The notes under the pieces are model-generated. The model was not told where the DNA came from, made no database searches, and saw nothing but the letters and a program-made list of their open reading frames with translations. This document shows positions 58,712 through 64,000 of a stretch of 64,000 nucleotides of DNA, one piece after another; the stretch's first letter is position 1, and each line of letters starts with the position of its first letter. Source of the DNA: Piromyces finnis (Eukaryota; Neocallimastigomycota; Neocallimastigomycetes; Neocallimastigales; Neocallimastigaceae); assembly GCA_002104945.1 (NCBI GenBank), contig MCFH01000008.1, positions 426,501-490,500 on the forward strand, read 5' to 3'. A program made the translations under genes and the position numbers.

Positions 58712-59078
58712 ATGAAAAAAAATATAATAGATATAAAAATAATACTGCTCTTTATATCAGTATGGATTTCGTTGATTAGAGCAGACAATATAAGAATTCC
58801 TTCTTTAACATGGGAAAAAGTTAATGTTATCACAAATGTCGGTGAAGATTTACCTGAAGAAAGAAAAGATTATGCTGTTGGGTATTATCCTGACCAAAAT
58901 GAAATTATTATTTATGGTGGAAGGTAAGAAAAAAAAAATTGGATAGAATAATAATCCTTGAGAAATTTACTTTTGAATTTGTAAAATTATATATTTTAAA
59001 ATAATTTCTGTTTATTGGGTATAAATATATAACACAACAAGATTAATATATATAGCAAATGATAATTGAATAATAATG

Positions 59079-59109
<31 letters not shown>

Positions 59110-62100
59110 AACTAGTAAAAATCTATAATATTTATATTAGTAATAAATAAATGAGCAACTATTTGAATTTGAATTTTTATATATATTATTTAATCTTTAA
59201 ATATATAAAATATTAATATTAATTATGCTATTTATTATAGAACCTTTGATAATAGAGTATTAAGTGATACATGGATATTTAATATTTCCAGTGGCTCATG
59301 GAGGAAACCAGCACTTGTTAATAGTGAAATAGATATACATCCTCCAGGTCGTTATAGTATGGTCTATGGTAGTGACCAACCTCCATCTAATTCTTATCGT
59401 AACACATTTGTTATTACTGGTGGTAAGGGTTCTGATGATACCATTTATAACGATGTATGGAGTTTTGATTTTATTAGAGAATGCTGGGTTGAATTAAAAG
59501 CTACAGGTAATAATAATAATACAAAAAAATTAACATTAAAATAATAGATAAATTAAAATATTATTGAATTAAACAAAATTGAAAAACATTTGTAATTTTT
59601 AATATTAAATATTATATTATTGTTCATACATAATATAGGTGATATTCCAGAACCAAGATATAATGCGGTTGGTGGAATTGATTTAACAAAGTTTTCACAT
59701 TTAAATCAATTATCAACAGTTTATTTAATATATAGTCATGGTAGAAATGATTCAAAGTATTTTACTGATACTTATATATTAAAATTAGATGGTAGAAGTC
59801 AACAAGGTGATTATTCAAAATTAACTGCAGAATGGAAAAAATTAAATACCAAAAATGCACCAGAATTGAAAGATGGCGTCACTGCTAATGTTCTTTCAAA
59901 TGATCGTTTAGTAGTATTTGGAGGATGTGAAGAAAATAAAGGAAATTGTAATGAAAAGGGATATTTACTGGATGTTAATTTTGATTATTATAGAACACAA
60001 GTGGAACCAGAAGCAAGTTGGAGTGAACTTAGTAATGGTTGTATTAGACCAAAAGCATATGCTGCTTCTGCTAGAGGTTCAGATGAATCCGTGACCGATT
60101 TAAATGAAAATGATCGATTAATAATTTTTGGTGGTATAACTGAGGGTAAATATGGTAAAGATGCTGATGGTGAAATTTCAATTTTTGATATGGATAAGGT
60201 AATAATTTATTTTTATTGTAATTTTCAAATATTTTATTTTTAATTTTATTATATATGTTTATTATTATATATTAACATTTTATTTATATTATTAAATAAA
60301 TATAAACAGAGAAAATTCTTTGGTGTTCAACCTTCTTCTAAAAGCAATGAATTTCCAAAAACTTCTAAAGGTGCAAAAATGATTGCTACTCCAAAAAGTA
60401 GTTCTAATAATGGATTTTCAATCATTTTATATGGTGGTGAACCTTTAACTAAGGAGGATTCTTGGTCTACAAATGTTTGGAAGCTTGATGTTTCAAATGT
60501 GTTTTCTTACTATCCAACTCCACCAGAAGGTGTCACCATGACTGATTGTTACACAATTCAAGAAGATATTAATAAAGATGATGCTGTATTTGATGGATCT
60601 AGTGTTAAAAAAGAAAGTGTTTTATCTTTAATCACATTCATTTTAGCCTATTTAATTGTTGTACCAGTATTAGTGAATACTTCATGGGCATTAAATTGCT
60701 TTACAAATAAATGGAAAATTACATTTTTTGTATTGGGATCATTGAGTTTATTATTAATTATACTTAACCTTGCAATTTCATCCAATATTAATAATAAATC
60801 AACTGTTTATATTATGAAATATATCATTATCGGTTTCTTATTAATATTTTTAATTTTTCCATTGATTCGTCCGAAACAACCAGCTATTGATTTTAATCAA
60901 GGAGAAGTTAATGCAGCAGGTGTACCAGTGGCTTCAAATGGTAACAAGATTTTAAAAAATAAAAAAGGATATAAAGAAGGTACCTCTTCTTCCTCATTAT
61001 TGATTGAAAACTCAATAAAAGAAAGGGCAAATACAGCAGCAACAGATATTAATATTGATAATGAAAGTACCAATACTGCTAATCATTTAAAGAAATTGGT
61101 AATTGATCAAAATTATAGAGATATGGATAGAAACGAAACTAATAAAAGTGACTCTTATATTTCACCGATCTATATTAATCCTAATGTTAAAGAAGAAGCT
61201 GGGGATGATGATTCTGATATTTCTGAAGTTGAGGATGAAGATCAAGTTATTAAAAAGAAATATCTTTCTCGTGCTAATTTGTGGTTAACTTTGCTAAGAG
61301 GAATTGGTTTATTATTATTAGTTTGCTGCATTACTCTTGTTCTTTTATACACTTTTTGGAATCAATCAAGATTGTATAATTACAAAATAGTAGTATATAT
61401 CTGGTTAGTTATTGTCATTTTATTATATGTCGGATCTATTGTATTTTCACGTATGACACATTCTACTTCAGCTCTTTTACATGTTAAACGTATATCATTT
61501 AGACCTAGTGAGCCATTAGAACCAAACCCTGTCAGTCCTTCTTGGGAAGTTTCAAACGATCAAATAAAACACTACAGTATGAGTGAAACTAGTGCCTATG
61601 ATGATATTGGTAATGTTTCTAATTATTCTCAAAGTGTTAAGAACTTTAATCATATAAGTAGACCACAAAGCGTTGCTGCTACTAATGCACCTGACATTGG
61701 TGGAGGTAGTAGTGCTTCTAGCATATCCATTCCTCCATCCATTCCCCCATTACCCATTAATGCTGTATATATGAATAATAATGGTCTTTTCTCCATTCAG
61801 TCCAACTATAATCAACAAACTCAAAACCAATCGCCAACTTCCTCATTATTGAATCCATCCCTTGATCCAAGCATTTATAAAGCATCAGAAATGACAAATA
61901 TTCCTGCATCGTCATCTGATTATCCATCTTTTAAGGATATGAATTTCAATGTAAATTCGAATATGATGCCATTGTCCAATTTAAATCAAGCTTCTTCATC
62001 CATAGCACCTTCTCCTCTTATTGTTACTAATCGTGTTAATAATGAAAGAACATTACCTATAAATAATTCAGTTGCTACCTTTAATAATCCAAGTCCAGAA

Positions 62101-62325
62101 TCACAAGCACAACTTATTCCAAATAATATAAGTCAAAGTTCATCTGATAATTCTGATAATTCTTCACCACTCTTGGAAGAATCTCCAATCCAAATTAATA
62201 CGGTGGATCAAGAAGTTTCTTTTGATTTCCCACAACGTAATAATACTATTGAAAATATGAATAATAAAGAAGTAATGATGGTTATGACTGTCCCAAAAAG
62301 AAAATTAACTGTTGTTAATTTATAA
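58712..62325 (+). CDS. Kelch-repeat membrane protein with five predicted TM helices
   Basis: A 1017-aa protein is modelled from four exons: 58712-58923, 59241-59506, 59639-60198 and 60310-62325. A signal peptide (about 25 residues, ending SLIRA) leads to an extracellular kelch beta-propeller (about 26-430). Kelch hallmarks are EIIIYGGR, FVITGGKG, LVVFGGCE, LIIFGGIT and IILYGGEP, each before a W- or Y-containing strand. Hydrophobic helices lie at about 449-472, 484-503, 512-531, 671-696 and 706-727, with an acidic loop of about 140 residues between the third and fourth. The last 290 residues are Ser/Asn/Pro-rich and carry a Pro-rich stretch (IPPSIPPLPIN). This suggests a surface receptor or sensor with a large cytoplasmic tail. 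I know no characterised orthologue; galactose-oxidase-like propellers are an alternative label for the ectodomain. Confidence 0.85.
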
Positions 62326-63148
62326 GAGAAATAACCGTATTATTTCACTTTAATAAGAATAAAAAAATAATAATAAATAAATAAGAAAAAAAAAAAGTAA
62401 AAATAAAATTATAAAGTATTCATAATATTAAAATTTTAAATTAAAATCGAATTTCAAACACAACAATAATAAAATAATAATCAATTCAACAATTTCAATT
62501 ATAATTCTATGATATTTTTATTTATTTATCATTTTTATTTTTATTTTATTTATTTATTTTTTTTTTTTTTTTGTCTATATCAATAAGATGTATAGAATAT
62601 ATGCTACCTTTTTTTTTATTTATTTATAAATTATATAGATTTCATTAATTAATTATAAACATTAAATAAATATATATTGAGAAAGAAAAAATAAAAAAAA
62701 AAACTTGATCTAAATATCAATTAAATATTATTATTATTAATATTATTATTATAAGTTAAAGATTTTTCTTTCTTTCTTTTTTTTTTTTAGTATTATTTTA
62801 ATAATAAAAAAAAAAAGTCATATAATAAAAAGTATAATTTGTTTAAAAAACAAAAGCATTATAATATTAATTAATATTAATTCTTATGTTTTTTAAATAT
62901 AATTGTCTGTTTTTTTTTTTTTTTTTTTTAACTTGTTTTCCCTAATAATAATAATAATAGTAAAAAAAAAGTTTGTGGTTTATTAAATTATTGATAAAAA
63001 ATTTTGATTTGTCGGATCAGATAATCTTATTAATAATTTAATCATTAATCGCTTTTTTTTTTTTTTTTTTACCAAAAATTATTTTAGTATAAATAAATAA
63101 ATATATAAAGTTATATATATATATTTTAATAAAAAGAGTTTTAAAAAA
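62326..63148. other. 0.8-kb intergenic, kelch gene to TatD gene
   Basis: AT-rich spacer with several T and A runs (about 62560-62571, 62910-62929 and 63053-63070). It should contain the promoter of the TatD-family gene. No RNA or repeat family is recognised. Confidence 0.7.
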
Positions 63149-64000
63149 ATGACTGAACAAATTGAGAAAAAGATTAAATATATTGACAGTCACTGTCATA
63201 TTAATTCTACTTTAAAAGAAAGCAAAATTGAAGTCACACTTGAAGAATGGGAAAAATTTTCTAAAACTTTTCCAGATAGTTTTGAAAGTTGTATAAACGT
63301 TAATTTTACTCCAGAACTTATTGAATTCGGAAAGATTTTTACTAGAAATACAGATAATGTTTACAGTGCTGTTGGTATTCATCCATTAAATGCTGATTTA
63401 TGGTCAGAAGATGTAAAAAAGACTATTATTGAAATGAAAAAAGAAGACGATGATGCTTGTAAGGATAACATTAAGGATACTCCAAATCGTATTGTTGGTA
63501 TTGGTGAATGCGGTTTAGATTATTCTCATTGGAATAAAATTGAAAAAGATATTCAAAAATCGGCTTTTATTGAACAAATAAAATTGGCTCATCAACTTAA
63601 TTTAACTCTTGTTATTCATACTCGTGAAGCTGAAGTTGATACTTGGGAAATTTTTGAAGAATATCTCCCAAAAGATCTTAATGTTCATATTCACTGTTTT
63701 ACTGGTACAAAGGAATTTACAAGTAAAGTTCTCGAAAAATATCCAAATGTCTATTTTGGTTTTACTGGTGTATGTACTTTTAAGAGTGCTAAAAGTATTA
63801 GAGAATCTATGGCTGTTGTACCTTTAGATCGTATTGTTGTAGAAACTGATTCACCATGTAAGTGTTTATTATAGCATACTATTTTTCTTTATATTAATTA
63901 TGTAGTTTCAATTAGAATAGTCAAAAAGATATAAAATTTTATTTTTTTTAAAAAGTTCAAGTTTCTCATATTATATTTATTATAATATAGATTTAGCCCC
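63149..64000 (+). CDS. TatD-family metal-dependent hydrolase (3' truncated by window edge)
   Basis: Exon 1 (63149-63859) encodes 237 residues and an intron runs to about 63989. Exon 2 then starts Tyr-Leu-Ala-Pro, restoring the family motif ETDSPYLAP across the splice. Metal-site motifs visible in order are DSHCHIN (about aa 13), GIGECGLDY (about 120), VIHTREAE (about 156), HIHCFTG (about 180) and ETDSP (231). TatD proteins are TIM-barrel phosphodiesterases, several with 3'-5' DNase activity linked to DNA repair and apoptosis-like DNA breakdown. The insert SKTFPDSFESCINVNF near the N-terminus is closer to fungal Scn1-like than TATDN1-like members, as far as can be judged by eye. The gene is incomplete only because the window ends. 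Confidence 0.9.

Overview
The window is a very AT-rich, intron-dense eukaryotic chromosome segment with near-homopolymeric intergenic DNA and abundant microsatellites. The best organism call is an anaerobic gut fungus (Neocallimastigomycota; genus not resolvable). The main evidence is a secreted expansin-like protein ending in three fungal-type (CBM10-like) dockerin modules, which are characteristic of this phylum. A flagellar PG-rich repeat protein fits a zoosporic fungus, and Asn-rich linkers and short GT-AG introns agree. No transposon, virus, CRISPR array, rRNA or tRNA gene was recognised.

Layout, left to right: expansin-dockerin gene (-, 500-2445); class V myosin A (-, 5774-11532); Nup192/Nup205-type nucleoporin (+, 14277-22584); ALY/REF mRNA-export adaptor (-, 23823-25030); LSG1 GTPase (+, 26218-29442); Mim1-like outer-membrane biogenesis protein (+, 30240-30788); kinesin with a C-terminal SAM-like region (+, 32459-34256); USP16/USP45-type deubiquitinase (-, 34582-37188); Y14/RBM8A (-, 37751-39053); an unrecognised 525-aa protein (+, 40422-42473); class V myosin B (+, 44007-50550); STPGR/ODF3-like flagellar protein (+, 51085-52886); eIF6 (+, 53692-55561); kelch-repeat membrane protein (+, 58712-62325); and a TatD-family metallohydrolase cut by the right edge (+, 63149-64000).

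Most genes are conserved housekeeping functions: nuclear transport and mRNA export (Nup205, ALY, Y14), 60S subunit maturation (LSG1, eIF6), transport motors (two myosin V, one kinesin), ubiquitin removal and organelle biogenesis. They are not operons; each has its own introns and flanks. I modelled the exons by hand from GT/AG sites, reading-frame phase and family conservation, and every complete model closes in frame.

The points most worth a second look are: two divergently oriented myosin V paralogues, one lacking all introns over its last 4.4 kb while the other has ten there; a Mim1-like protein in a lineage that has hydrogenosomes instead of mitochondria; an unrecognised protein carrying two motifs that resemble the raptor-binding and mTORC1-site motifs of animal PRAS40; a third dockerin truncated just before its last cysteine; a ~520-bp (TAA)n tract inside a nucleoporin intron; and tiny exons (10, 11 and 16 nt).
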